This document shows, in pieces, positions 1-7,415 of a DNA stretch of 64,000 nt. Under the pieces are notes generated by a model. It did no database searches, had not been told where the DNA came from, and saw only the letters and a list, made by a program, of their open reading frames with translations. Source of the DNA: Desulfobacteraceae bacterium (GTDB lineage Bacteria; Desulfobacterota; Desulfobacteria; Desulfobacterales; Desulfosalsimonadaceae); NCBI GenBank assembly GCA_011389935.1, contig JAABTJ010000003.1:1-64000 (forward strand). Reading direction: 5' to 3'. Every line of letters starts with the position of its first letter. Position 1 is the stretch's first letter. The translations under genes and the position numbers were made by a program.

Positions 1-90
1 AAGTACGCTGCATTCTTCGAAATCACACAAGCCTTGATCTTGAACTTTTTACGGAGCCATCTGAAAATCGACTTTTTACGAGTGCATCAA
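1..90 (+). repeat. MITE-like repeat family 1, copy A (cut by window edge)
   Basis: This is the right half of a dispersed element found at four other places in the window. The shared text includes the phrase CCTTGATCTTGAACTTTTTA and the right terminus CTTTTTACGAGT-CATCAA. It is closest to the copy at 52.8-52.9 kb. The left end lies outside the window. No coding capacity. Confidence 0.85.
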
Positions 91-178
91 ATATGATTTC
101 CCCACAAAAAAATTCCATTCCTGCAGAAGCGGCTGCGGGCCCGGTTGCACCGCTTTCCGTAAAACAAGAAAATTTCAT

Positions 179-212
179 AAGGACGGCTGTCGCAGCGCGG
201 ACAGCCGTCCTT
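179..212 (-). terminator. Hairpin terminator of the oxygen-defence operon
   Basis: A perfect 13-bp inverted repeat (arms 179-191 and 200-212, arm GGACGGCTGTC plus two A-T pairs) lies 30 bp past the rubredoxin stop codon. Read leftwards the stem is followed by a short T/A-rich stretch rather than a strong T-run. The position suggests a terminator for the whole leftward operon. Confidence 0.6.
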
Positions 213-241
213 TGAAATCTTACCGCTTTTTCCAGCAGGGA

Positions 242-403
242 TTATTCCTGCTTTTCAAAATCATCCTTGGCCGCACCGCAAACCGGGCAGACCCAGTCAT
301 CCGGCAGGTCCCCGAAACTGGTCCCGGGTTCTATGCCATTGTCCGGATCGCCGTTTGCCGGATCATAAACATAACCGCATACACCGCACACATACTTATC
401 CAT
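242..403 (-). CDS. rub: Rubredoxin
   Basis: Small iron electron carrier of 53 residues. The Fe(Cys)4 site is formed by two knuckles, CGVCGY near the N-terminus and CPVCGA near the C-terminus, which is the classic rubredoxin layout and length. I chose the ATG at 403 because a strong ribosome-binding site (AAAGGAGGCG) sits just upstream and the conserved [11 protein letters not shown] start follows; a longer in-frame reading adds an unconserved lysine-rich tail. It is the last gene of a leftward cluster with superoxide reductase and rubrerythrin. In sulfate reducers rubredoxin passes electrons to such enzymes, so it probably supplies them here. The identity is clear; the partner assignment is inferred from context. 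Confidence 0.95.
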   Translation of the reverse strand: MDKYVCGVCGYVYDPANGDPDNGIEPGTSFGDLPDDWVCPVCGAAKDDFEKQE

Positions 404-502
404 GATTTTCGCCTCCTTTTGCTCTTTTCTTTGTTTATCCATTGTTTCCTGTTTTCATTTATCCGGATCTCCGCCGTGCAGCGAGCAGAATGGTCCGCCC
501 GA

Positions 503-934
503 TTACATCATTCCGGCGATTTCACGGCCATAATCCTGGGCCATTTTGATGCCGCCGCCAAGGGCGCTGTTTTTCAGCATCAACGGAGCGCCGGCCATGT
601 TCATCTTGAATATGTTTTTCATGGTACCGTATATGCGCTCCGGGGATTCGCCGCTCCATCCGAATGCACCGAAAGCCCCGCCAGGCTGGTTTTCAAGGCC
701 GGCCTTTTCCGCCATAAAAAGCATTGTTTTCATGGATTGAAGCATATCGCCATGGTACGTGGGAGAACCGAACACATAGGCGTCATAGCCGTCCAAATCT
801 TTTTCAGACTTGATCTCCTTTACGTCAACCACCGTTACATCCACGCCGGAAAACCGCATTCCTTCGGCGATCAACTCGCCGATCTGGCGCGTCTCCCCCG
901 CCCTTGTGGAATATACAATAAGGGCTTTTGCCAT
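503..934 (-). CDS. Flavodoxin-family protein
   Basis: 143 residues with a flavodoxin-like FMN fold. The N-terminal phosphate-binding stretch reads IVYSTRAGETRQIG, followed by the FGSPTYHGDM loop and a GAFGAFGWSGE loop that would flank the flavin. The length fits a stand-alone flavodoxin. It starts 11 bp after the Rdl-like gene, inside the oxygen-defence operon. In Desulfovibrio a flavodoxin-like domain forms part of rubredoxin:oxygen oxidoreductase, but here there is no metallo-beta-lactamase diiron domain, so this is only an electron carrier or a flavodoxin/NAD(P)H-type protein. Acting as redox partner for the neighbouring iron proteins is an inference. Confidence 0.88.
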   Translation of the reverse strand: MAKALIVYSTRAGETRQIGELIAEGMRFSGVDVTVVDVKEIKSEKDLDGYDAYVFGSPTYHGDMLQSMKTMLFMAEKAGLENQPGGAFGAFGWSGESPERIYGTMKNIFKMNMAGAPLMLKNSALGGGIKMAQDYGREIAGMM

Positions 935-945
935 GGCGAAATCTC

Positions 946-1110
946 CTATTTATCGGATCCGATTCGTTCATCCACCCCTTTGTCCGCACAATCGGGCGTA
1001 TAGCAGGAATTATCCACAAACTCGCATTTGGCCTTACAGGACGGGCATTTCTCCGGCGGCGCGTCCGCCTGGAAAGTATATCCGCAATTCGTGCATTTCC
1101 AACTGGTCAT
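946..1110 (-). CDS. Rubredoxin-like small protein (Rdl-type)
   Basis: 54 residues with seven cysteines. CTNCGY (Cys6, Cys9) and CPSCKA (Cys22, Cys25) make a rubredoxin-type metal knuckle pair with a shorter spacer than in rubredoxin. Three more cysteines follow (29, 36, 41) in a CxxxxxxC-xxxx-C pattern. The start at 1110 is preceded by a GAGGGAG ribosome-binding site, and the gene begins 14 bp after the desulfoferrodoxin stop. A comparable rubredoxin-like gene (rdl) accompanies rubrerythrin in Desulfovibrio vulgaris. The metal and the exact role cannot be read from sequence. Confidence 0.85.
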   Translation of the reverse strand: MTSWKCTNCGYTFQADAPPEKCPSCKAKCEFVDNSCYTPDCADKGVDERIGSDK

Positions 1111-1124
1111 GACATGTTCTCCCT

Positions 1125-1499
1125 CTATTTTACCCAATGCCCATGAAGGTTGCAATATTCCCGCGCCTTGATATCTGCGGCATCGATGCAGAAAAAGGCT
1201 TCCGGTGCGTCGCCCGGCTTCAGAAACTTCGTATAGCACCTGCCGTCCGCAACCACTTCAACCCAATGAATATAATGTTTCTCCTCCATGGGATGAGGCA
1301 CTTCTCCGATCTTGACCTTAACACCGCCTTCGACCTTCTCGATAACCGGGACATGCTTTTCTTTGGCCGCGTCCACCGTATTTTCCGTCTGCAGCTGCAT
1401 GGGTTGTCCGCAACAGACAAGCTCTCCCTTGCCTCCCTGGAAAACCTCTACAATATTGCCGCACACGTCGCACTTATAAATTTCGAGCTGTTTTGCCAT
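1125..1499 (-). CDS. dfx: Desulfoferrodoxin (2Fe superoxide reductase)
   Basis: Reduces superoxide to hydrogen peroxide without releasing oxygen. The 124-residue protein has both family domains. Center I is an N-terminal desulforedoxin-type FeCys4 site (Cys10, Cys13, Cys29, Cys30). Center II is the catalytic site with His49, His69, His75, Cys116 and His119; the Glu47-Lys48 pair before His49 is also present. All ligands are intact, so it should be active. It lies in the middle of the oxygen-defence operon, between the ferritin-like gene and the Rdl-like gene. Rubredoxin at the operon end is the probable electron donor, and rubrerythrin would remove the peroxide produced. Confidence 0.96.
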   Translation of the reverse strand: MAKQLEIYKCDVCGNIVEVFQGGKGELVCCGQPMQLQTENTVDAAKEKHVPVIEKVEGGVKVKIGEVPHPMEEKHYIHWVEVVADGRCYTKFLKPGDAPEAFFCIDAADIKAREYCNLHGHWVK

Positions 1500-1585
1500 T
1501 GCTTTCTCCTTTCCCTGTTTTCGATGTTTGTCTGACTTTCGGAAAAATGAACTCGCCTTGCCTTTGCTTTCACATGGACCGAACT

Positions 1586-2071
1586 TTATTTTTTCAGCTT
1601 TTTGAGTTCCGCGCTTAAAAGGCGGATATGGCCCATTTCTTCCTTAATGATATTATCAATCCGGTTTTTACCGAATTTTTCAGGCACCATCTCCTTCATT
1701 CCCGTGTAAAGAACAATGGAGTCCTTTTCCGCAATAAGGGCTGCTTTCAGGATTTCCTCCATGGAGGAGGTGTCAATTTCTTTTTCAAAAAACACGCGGA
1801 TGTCCGCAAGGGCTTTTATGTAGGCCACAGCTTCCCCATCAGGGTCGAAAACGGTTTCGGCCTTTTCCTTTGCTGCCAGTTCCCTGCGCATTTCCGCAAA
1901 TATCTTTTGATGGGTAAGCTCCATGTCCGCAAGATCCGTAAGCAGCTTCTTGTGGGCCGGATCGTTTACGTTTTCCGCGGCATTCTTGTAGAATTCCTTG
2001 CCGTTTACTTCAATATCCTCTGCCAGTTCAAAAACATCATCCGCGCTGAAATCATATGCTGTTGCTGTCAT
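1586..2071 (-). CDS. Ferritin-like diiron protein (rubrerythrin-related)
   Basis: 161 residues forming a four-helix ferritin-like bundle without a rubredoxin tail. Diiron ligands appear as Glu21 in helix 1, Glu51-x-x-His54 in helix 2, a glutamate in the AEKDSIVLY segment of helix 3, and EMGH in helix 4. The start at 2071 is preferred over the ATG two codons upstream because the GGAGG ribosome-binding site is then at normal distance; a further in-frame N-terminal extension has no family resemblance. It is transcribed with rubrerythrin and Dfx. Likely roles are peroxide reduction or iron handling; the substrate is not determinable here. Confidence 0.85.
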   Translation of the reverse strand: MTATAYDFSADDVFELAEDIEVNGKEFYKNAAENVNDPAHKKLLTDLADMELTHQKIFAEMRRELAAKEKAETVFDPDGEAVAYIKALADIRVFFEKEIDTSSMEEILKAALIAEKDSIVLYTGMKEMVPEKFGKNRIDNIIKEEMGHIRLLSAELKKLKK

Positions 2072-2147
2072 ATACATGCCTCCGGCTGTTGTCACGATGC
2101 AGGGTAGTCTACCATCGCTTTTGTTTATTTTGAAAATATAATACCCG

Positions 2148-2726
2148 CTACCAGTTTTCGCCAAGTAATTCAAAATATGCCCGGGGATGAGCGCATGCAG
2201 GGCATGTAGCAGGGGCCTCGGCAGCATCCTTTTCAAGGTAGCCGCAGTTAAGGCATCGCCACGTAACCGTTTCATTCCGCCGGAACACCCGGTCGTTTTC
2301 AATATTGGCAGCCAGGTCCCGGTAGCGCTTTTCATGCTGCTTTTCCGCAACGCTTACCATGTCAAATACCGTTGCAATGGCTTCAAAGCCTTCTTCCCTG
2401 GCGATTTTGGCATACCCGGGGTACATCTCCGTATGCTCGTGCTCTTCCCCTGCCGCCGCAGCTTTGAGATTTTCCAGCGTTGTACCGATGACCCCCGCGG
2501 GGAACGCGGCCGACACCATTGCATCTCCGCCTTCCAGAAACTTGAAAAAGCGCTTGGCGTGCTCTTTCTCCTGGTTAGCGGTCTCGGTAAAAACGGCTGC
2601 AATCTGTTCGTATCCTTCTTTTTTGGCCGCACTTGCAAAGTATGTGTAGCGGTTTCGCGCCTGCGATTCCCCGGCAAACGCGGTCAACAGGTTGCTTTCC
2701 GTGCGGGTCCCTTTTACACTCTTCAT
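2148..2726 (-). CDS. rbr: Rubrerythrin
   Basis: NADH-linked peroxide reductase of anaerobes, 192 residues. The N-terminal diiron domain shows Glu20, Glu53-x-x-His56, Glu94/Glu97 and Glu128-x-x-His131. The C-terminal rubredoxin domain has CLNCGY (Cys158, Cys161) and CPACAH (Cys175, Cys178). Both centres are intact and the length matches the family. The ATG at 2726 has a GAGGAGG ribosome-binding site; an upstream in-frame extension is not conserved. It is the first clearly identified gene of the leftward oxygen-defence operon and probably disposes of peroxide made by superoxide reductase. Confidence 0.95.
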   Translation of the reverse strand: MKSVKGTRTESNLLTAFAGESQARNRYTYFASAAKKEGYEQIAAVFTETANQEKEHAKRFFKFLEGGDAMVSAAFPAGVIGTTLENLKAAAAGEEHEHTEMYPGYAKIAREEGFEAIATVFDMVSVAEKQHEKRYRDLAANIENDRVFRRNETVTWRCLNCGYLEKDAAEAPATCPACAHPRAYFELLGENW

Positions 2727-2813
2727 CCAATCCTCCTCACTCAGTTGAAAATTACAGGTTACCAATCCTCTGAAAAATCATGAAATCAAAAATCCCTTGA
2801 GAACAATCGCGAA

Positions 2814-3074
2814 TCAGGACCATTTGCCTTTTTTTATATGCAGCGCCTTTTCTGCTTCCGCCAGTTTTTTAATTCTATAGGCAGAATCCCGGACAATACC
2901 ATACAGAATGCCGCATCCGACGTCGTCCCGTTCAAGATCCCCTTTATCAGCCAATGCAAGCAGGGATTTTACGAGTTGTAAAGTCGTTTTAATATTTTCA
3001 TTCGACGCTTTCAATAGTTTCGTCCGAAATAAATGTGTTTGATATAAAATAATCAGGCATTTTGTTTTTTCCAC
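2814..3074 (-). CDS. Small hypothetical protein
   Basis: 86 residues, not recognised. The C-terminal two thirds looks like a genuine compact helical protein (TLQLVKSLLALADKGD, then a GCGILYGIVRDSAYRIKKLAE stretch). The first 20 residues look unlike it, and no clear ribosome-binding site precedes the ATG at 3074. The true start may be the TTG at 3014, giving 66 residues. It lies 87 bp upstream of rubrerythrin on the same strand, so it may lead the oxygen-defence operon. No metal-binding motif is visible. Function unknown. Confidence 0.5.
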   Translation of the reverse strand: MEKTKCLIILYQTHLFRTKLLKASNENIKTTLQLVKSLLALADKGDLERDDVGCGILYGIVRDSAYRIKKLAEAEKALHIKKGKWS

Positions 3075-3166
3075 CCCTTTGCGCCCGAAACTGTGACAAA
3101 AATACTATTCGCATATATTGTCCACTGGGAAACGGGGTGGGTTTCCCTGCAATCCTGATCCAATTC

Positions 3167-3256
3167 TTTGCATTTATCAACAGACATGACGATCCGGCAG
3201 GCCTCGTAGGGGCACATTCTGCGGAAGTATCTATCGTGTCTATACAAGAATGCAAA
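3167..3256 (+). repeat. Dispersed repeat family 2, short copy
   Basis: A 90-bp element bounded by the inverted octamers TTTGCATT (3167) and AATGCAAA (3249). It matches a second copy at 12200-12344 at both ends, including TTTATCAA-AGACATGA near the left end and TATACAAGAATGCAAAAATT at the right. It keeps only one arm (GTAGGGGCAC) of the internal palindrome of that copy. The rest of the gene-free stretch 3075-3589 shows nothing else I can name. Confidence 0.75.
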
Positions 3257-3589
3257 AATTAGTAAATGTCATCGCGAAACCGGAAAACCGAAAACAGATA
3301 TTCAAATTGCATGCCAGATTTACCGATTGTTGATCGCAGCAGCCCAACCCAATCCATCCGCATTCCTGTGGAAGTCCAAAGAGCAGCTGGTCAAAGGCGT
3401 TTGCCGGCAATCACAGCAAACGGCCTGAAAAAAACGATAACCGGCCCGTGCCGTGCCAGCCAATGACAAGAACGGAAAAACGCATTGATTGTATCAGGTT
3501 TTATGGTACAGATATGTTTCACCGTCACCCGGATATTTCGTATGAGCTGTTTTTATTGACATCCGGAAGAAAGACAACGGAGGAAGCAA

Positions 3590-4336
3590 ATGGAGGCAAT
3601 ACCACATGGCGGGCGAACCATGAATACAGGGCTTTCTCTTGCGTGGCCCGAACTTATCCCCGGCACCCTGATAAAACGATACAAACGGTTTCTTGCGGAT
3701 ATCCGGCTGGAGACCGGCGAGACCATTGTCGCCCATTGCCCCAATTCCGGCCGAATGACCGGATGCAGCCAGCCCGGCAGGCCGGTATATATTTCGCGCC
3801 AGGATGCACCGAAACGAAAGCTGAAATTTACATGGGAAATGATCCATATGCCGGACTCCCTGGTGGGGATCAACACCCAGGTTCCCAACCGCCTGGTCTA
3901 CCATGCCGCAAAAGCCGGGGCGATTGCTCCGCTTACGGGATACGATACGGTCCAAAGGGAAGTGCGTACCGGGGACCACACGCGCCTTGACTTGATGCTG
4001 CGCAGCAATCGCGGGAAAGTATGCTACGTAGAGATCAAGAATTCCACCCTGGTTGAAAACCGGACTGCTTTTTTCCCGGATGCGGTTACAAACCGCGGAA
4101 AAAATCACCTGGTGGAACTGCAGAAACTGGTTGGCGCCGGAAATCGATGCGTGATGTTTTTTCTCGTGCAGCGGATGGATGCGGACCGTTTCATGCCCGC
4201 GGATCATATTGATCCGGCATACGGGAGAGAACTCCGCAGCGCGGTGAACAACGGGGTCGAAATCGTGGTGTACGATGCGCATATGGATCTTGAAACCATA
4301 CGCCTGAGAAATCGTCTGCCATGGAAGCTTTCCTGA
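3590..4336 (+). CDS. sfsA: SfsA-family nuclease-like protein
   Basis: 248 residues, the usual SfsA size. Recognisable family segments include the N-terminal IKRYKRFLADIRL, then AHCPNSGRM-GC, the nuclease core VEIKNSTLVEN followed by FPDAVT-RG--H-EL, and C-terminal hydrophobic strands. The acidic and lysine residues in this core match the restriction-endonuclease-like fold assigned to the family, members of which have been reported as DNA/RNA nucleases. SfsA was first described from maltose-related phenotypes in E. coli, so its cellular role is uncertain. The start at 3590 has GGAGG at good distance. It stands alone, convergent with the sigma-54 activator gene. Confidence 0.92.
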   Translation: MEAIPHGGRTMNTGLSLAWPELIPGTLIKRYKRFLADIRLETGETIVAHCPNSGRMTGCSQPGRPVYISRQDAPKRKLKFTWEMIHMPDSLVGINTQVPNRLVYHAAKAGAIAPLTGYDTVQREVRTGDHTRLDLMLRSNRGKVCYVEIKNSTLVENRTAFFPDAVTNRGKNHLVELQKLVGAGNRCVMFFLVQRMDADRFMPADHIDPAYGRELRSAVNNGVEIVVYDAHMDLETIRLRNRLPWKLS

Positions 4337-4415
4337 TACTGCATGCGCTTTGTACTGGAACCTGTCTCAAAATTGTCTTTCGGCCCAATCTCTTTGCTGC
4401 GATGGGGTCTGGTTC

Positions 4416-5786
4416 TCATACGATTTCCGGGATGCTTTCCGGATGATCGCTTAAAAAGCGGTACAGCGTCGCCCGGCCGACGCCAAGCAGCCTGGCTGCT
4501 TTGACCTTGTTGCCGCCGGTTTTTTCCAGGGCCGATCGGACGGATCTTTCATCCAGTTTTCTTTTCGGCCCTTTTTTGGGCACCACGGCAATATCTCCCC
4601 TCAATTCCATCGGCAGATGGGAGGGCCTGAGGATTTTTCCACCGCTCTTGACAATGGCAAACTGCAAAATATTCTGGAGCTGCCGGACATTTCCGGGCCA
4701 GTCGTAGTCCATTAAACACGACATGGCCTCCTTTGACACGATCCGGGGCGCGGCGCCCGGATTTTCCCGGGAAAACACGTCCAGAAAGTGGTTGATGAGC
4801 AGGGGGATGTCATTTTTTCGCTCGCGCAGCGGCGGCAGGTGAATCGGGATCACATTGAGCCGGTAATACAGATCTTCCCGGAAATTCTGAGTGCGTATCT
4901 CATCGCTGAGATTCCGGTTGGTTGCACTGATAATACGCACATTCACCCACAGCGTCTTTTCCCCGCCGACCCGTTCGAACCTGCCCGTCTGGAGAAACCG
5001 GAGCAGCTTGACCTGCAGTTCATTCGGCAGTTCGGCCACCTCGTCGAGAAAAAGCGTTCCCCCGTCCGCCAGTTCAAAGCGCCCTTTTTTATCCCGCACG
5101 GCCCCTGTGAAAGCCCCCCTTACATGGCCGAAAAGCTCGCTCTCAATAAGCCCGGACGGCAGCGCACCGCAATTGATCGGCACAAAAGGGGCACCGCTGC
5201 GGCGGCTTTCATGGTGAATGGCTTCGGCGACCAGTTCTTTTCCCGTGCCGGTTTCACCGTAGATGTGGACAGGATAATCATAGCCGGCCAGATCCCGTAT
5301 CTGTTGAAACACCTGGAGCATCTGGTGGTCTTGGCCGACGATGTTTCCGAAACCGGTCATTTCCGCGGTTTTCATCTTGTAGCGGAGAAACTCCGTCATG
5401 TCCTGGATCAGTGCAAGCACCCCCACGACCCTGCCTTGTTCATCCCGAAGCGGATTGATCGACATTTCAACCTTTCGGGTTTCTCCGTCTTTCGTGACAA
5501 TGTTGAGCGGATATTCAACGCCGCCGGAAAGAATATCCCGGCGGTTTTCATCGACCTGCGAAACGAACAGGCATCGCTCTCCGCAAAACGGCGCGCCAAA
5601 AGCCTCGTGGCAGTCCTTGTAAAGCACGTCTTTTCTGTCATAGCCGGTAATGGATTCGGCCGCATGATTGAAAAAAAAGATGCGCCGGGACAAATCGTGG
5701 GCGATAATGCCCTCCTTAAGGTTGTCCAGAATACGGATCAGGTTGCGGGAATCCGACAACAGCTTTTCAAAAATCTGCTCCTGCAT
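4416..5786 (-). CDS. Sigma-54-dependent transcriptional activator with PAS sensor
   Basis: 456 residues in the order PAS (about 17-130), AAA+ sigma-54 interaction domain (about 148-370), Fis-type HTH (about 415-450). Walker A is GETGTGKE (177-184), the sigma-54 contact loop GAFTGA is at 224-229, and Walker B is GGTLFLDE (242-249), so activator function is intact. The PAS domain carries a cysteine trio (Cys59, Cys68, Cys72) that could sense redox state or bind a cofactor; this is only suggestive. It lacks a receiver domain, so it is not a classic response regulator. No neighbouring -24/-12 promoter was found, so the target genes are unknown. Confidence 0.93.
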   Translation of the reverse strand: MQEQIFEKLLSDSRNLIRILDNLKEGIIAHDLSRRIFFFNHAAESITGYDRKDVLYKDCHEAFGAPFCGERCLFVSQVDENRRDILSGGVEYPLNIVTKDGETRKVEMSINPLRDEQGRVVGVLALIQDMTEFLRYKMKTAEMTGFGNIVGQDHQMLQVFQQIRDLAGYDYPVHIYGETGTGKELVAEAIHHESRRSGAPFVPINCGALPSGLIESELFGHVRGAFTGAVRDKKGRFELADGGTLFLDEVAELPNELQVKLLRFLQTGRFERVGGEKTLWVNVRIISATNRNLSDEIRTQNFREDLYYRLNVIPIHLPPLRERKNDIPLLINHFLDVFSRENPGAAPRIVSKEAMSCLMDYDWPGNVRQLQNILQFAIVKSGGKILRPSHLPMELRGDIAVVPKKGPKRKLDERSVRSALEKTGGNKVKAARLLGVGRATLYRFLSDHPESIPEIV

Positions 5787-5986
5787 ATCGCTTTCTTTTT
5801 CATGGGTGGAAGAATTGTGCGCTCAGGTCGTACGGTTTTTCATGCCTCTTCTGAATACTGCCATCTGTGTTGCCGTGTCAAGCAAATGTCTCATGTTCCA
5901 TGATTGCTGATACAAAACAGACAACAAAAAAGCGGCACGCGGAAGCAGTCGTCCGGGGAGATGCGCAGAGGGGGCACGGAAAAGGG

Positions 5987-6022
5987 CGTCAACAGGACCG
6001 ATAGGGACGGGTCCTGTTGACG
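5987..6022 (-). terminator. Perfect 13-bp inverted repeat, probable terminator
   Basis: Arms CGTCAACAGGACC (5987-5999) and its exact complement (6010-6022) are separated by 10 bp. The element sits 22 bp beyond the stop codon of the leftward 84-residue gene. On that strand a short C/T-rich tract follows the stem, not a strong T-run. It is probably a terminator for that gene; an operator serving the sigma-54 activator promoter is an alternative. Confidence 0.5.
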
Positions 6023-6044
6023 TATTCTACCATTCGGCGCGGTA

Positions 6045-6299
6045 TCAGGAAACGCCCCGGTTGATATTGTCCTTCAACTGTGCGATCTGGAGGCCAAGGC
6101 CGATGCATTGTTTACCGTTCATGCATGTTTCCGCATCCTCGGACTCAAGGTAGGTCTTCAATTCATGCTGGTCTTTTTTCAGGTCGACGACCCATGCCTT
6201 TTTCTCGTCGTCGTACTCGACGTCTACGTTAATGCCACATTCCCCTATGTCGGGGTAGATGTCCCTGATTTTGTCGCAAAGTTCTTTCTTGTCGTACAT
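6045..6299 (-). CDS. Hypothetical protein, 84 residues
   Basis: Not recognised. The small acidic protein has an N-terminal helix (ELCDKIRDIYPDIGECG), a beta-rich centre ending VEYDDEKKAWVVDLKK, and a C-terminal part with Cys-containing EDAETCMNGKQCIGLGLQIAQL. It has three cysteines (one in GECG and a CMNGKQC pair), which might bind metal or form a redox pair. The ATG at 6299 is chosen because GGAGG lies six bases upstream; the ATG two codons earlier touches that site. It is divergent from the HD-protein/ferredoxin operon across a Crp/Fnr-like palindrome, so co-regulation is possible. Confidence 0.7.
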   Translation of the reverse strand: MYDKKELCDKIRDIYPDIGECGINVDVEYDDEKKAWVVDLKKDQHELKTYLESEDAETCMNGKQCIGLGLQIAQLKDNINRGVS

Positions 6300-6517
6300 G
6301 TACATCCTCCTCGTTGGTTCGTGCCCGCCCGGATCGGACGGATTTCTCCGGTTTTCGTTCGGACACTCGTTCAAGATAACCGGTCTCAAGTATTTCTCCA
6401 GAAAACATAGAAACAGCGGCGACATCTGTCAATACAATCCGTTTTCAAAATTGCCCGGCGCCGCAGGACGAGCCGGCCCCATGTTTTGCCATCGTCATGT
6501 CCTTTTATTATGTTTTC

Positions 6518-6531
6518 TTGACATAAGTCAA
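6518..6531. promoter_or_regulatory. Crp/Fnr-family-like operator palindrome
   Basis: TTGACATAAGTCAA is a perfect TTGAC-N4-GTCAA palindrome, the shape bound by Fnr/Dnr/HcpR-type regulators. It sits in the 369-bp divergent region between the 84-residue gene and the HD-protein/ferredoxin pair, about 138 bp before the latter. Apart from this site I see no gene or repeat in 6300-6668. The regulator is not in the window. Confidence 0.5.
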
Positions 6532-6668
6532 TGTTATTGCGCATCAAAAGGCGTAAAAAAGAAAACAAACAACATGTGGCGTCCAATCAAACCAGACATT
6601 ATTTTTTTGAAACGGGTTGATGGGACGCCCCTGACATAAAACCAATGTGAAAAAAAAGAGGTGCTGCA

Positions 6669-7415
6669 ATGAAATGCCCGGGACAGGACAGCCGATACTG
6701 GAAGCCCGGTTCGATATTCGAGGCGAAATGCCCCCAATGCGGTGAACCGATCGAATTTTTCAAGGACGACCCCACAAGAAAATGCGTCAATTGCGGCCAT
6801 AAAATGGTCAATCCGAACATGGATTTCGGTTGTGCCGCCTATTGCAGGTTCGCCGATCAGTGCATCGGCGAATTACCCCCCGAACTGCTGGCGGAGCGGG
6901 AAGGGTTGATGAAGGACCGGATCGCGATTGAAATGAAAAAGTATTTCCATAAAGACTTCAAGCGCATCGGGCATGCCACGCGCACGGCCCGGCATGCCGA
7001 GGCGATTGCCGGCGAAACCGACGGGGATCTGGCGATCATCCTCGCTGCGGCGTACCTTCACGGCATTGTTTGCCACGGGGCCGAACCCGGTCGGGATTCT
7101 GCCGGGAAAAAAACGGCAAATGCCAAAGAGGCGACCCCTATACGGGAAATCCTGGAAAAGGCAGGCGCAAAAGAGGCAATGATCGAATCCGTCTGTGACA
7201 TCATTTCCCGTCACGGCCGTCGGGCAAAAGATGACGATACCAATTTCAAGGTCGTCTCCGATGCGATACGCATTGCAGAGATTGAAAACCGATTCCGGGG
7301 GGAAAAACACCCACCGGAAGAAATAAAAAAAATGATTGAAACGGAATTTTTCACAGAAAGTGCCGCCAGGCGCGCTGAAGAACTGTTTCTGCATAAGGAG
7401 AAGGAGACACTCTAA
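6669..7415 (+). CDS. Zinc-ribbon plus HD-like domain protein
   Basis: 248 residues. The N-terminal part has a CxxC-x14-CxxC zinc ribbon (Cys21, 24, 39, 42) followed by Cys55, Cys59 and Cys65. The C-terminal part (about 85-210) follows the HD phosphohydrolase pattern: His102/His109 in the first helix, then AAYLHG where the family has LHD, then a RHG segment at His182 and Asp198 in VVSDAIRIAE. The catalytic Asp of the HD doublet is therefore Gly132, so hydrolase activity is doubtful. The stop codon overlaps the next gene's start (TAATG), so the pair is translationally coupled. A sensor or scaffold role is plausible but not shown. Confidence 0.75.
   Translation: MKCPGQDSRYWKPGSIFEAKCPQCGEPIEFFKDDPTRKCVNCGHKMVNPNMDFGCAAYCRFADQCIGELPPELLAEREGLMKDRIAIEMKKYFHKDFKRIGHATRTARHAEAIAGETDGDLAIILAAAYLHGIVCHGAEPGRDSAGKKTANAKEATPIREILEKAGAKEAMIESVCDIISRHGRRAKDDDTNFKVVSDAIRIAEIENRFRGEKHPPEEIKKMIETEFFTESAARRAEELFLHKEKETL

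Noticed and set aside
3266-3466. 66-codon frame upstream of sfsA
   Set aside because: No ribosome-binding site, low-complexity arginine/serine-rich composition and no family resemblance.
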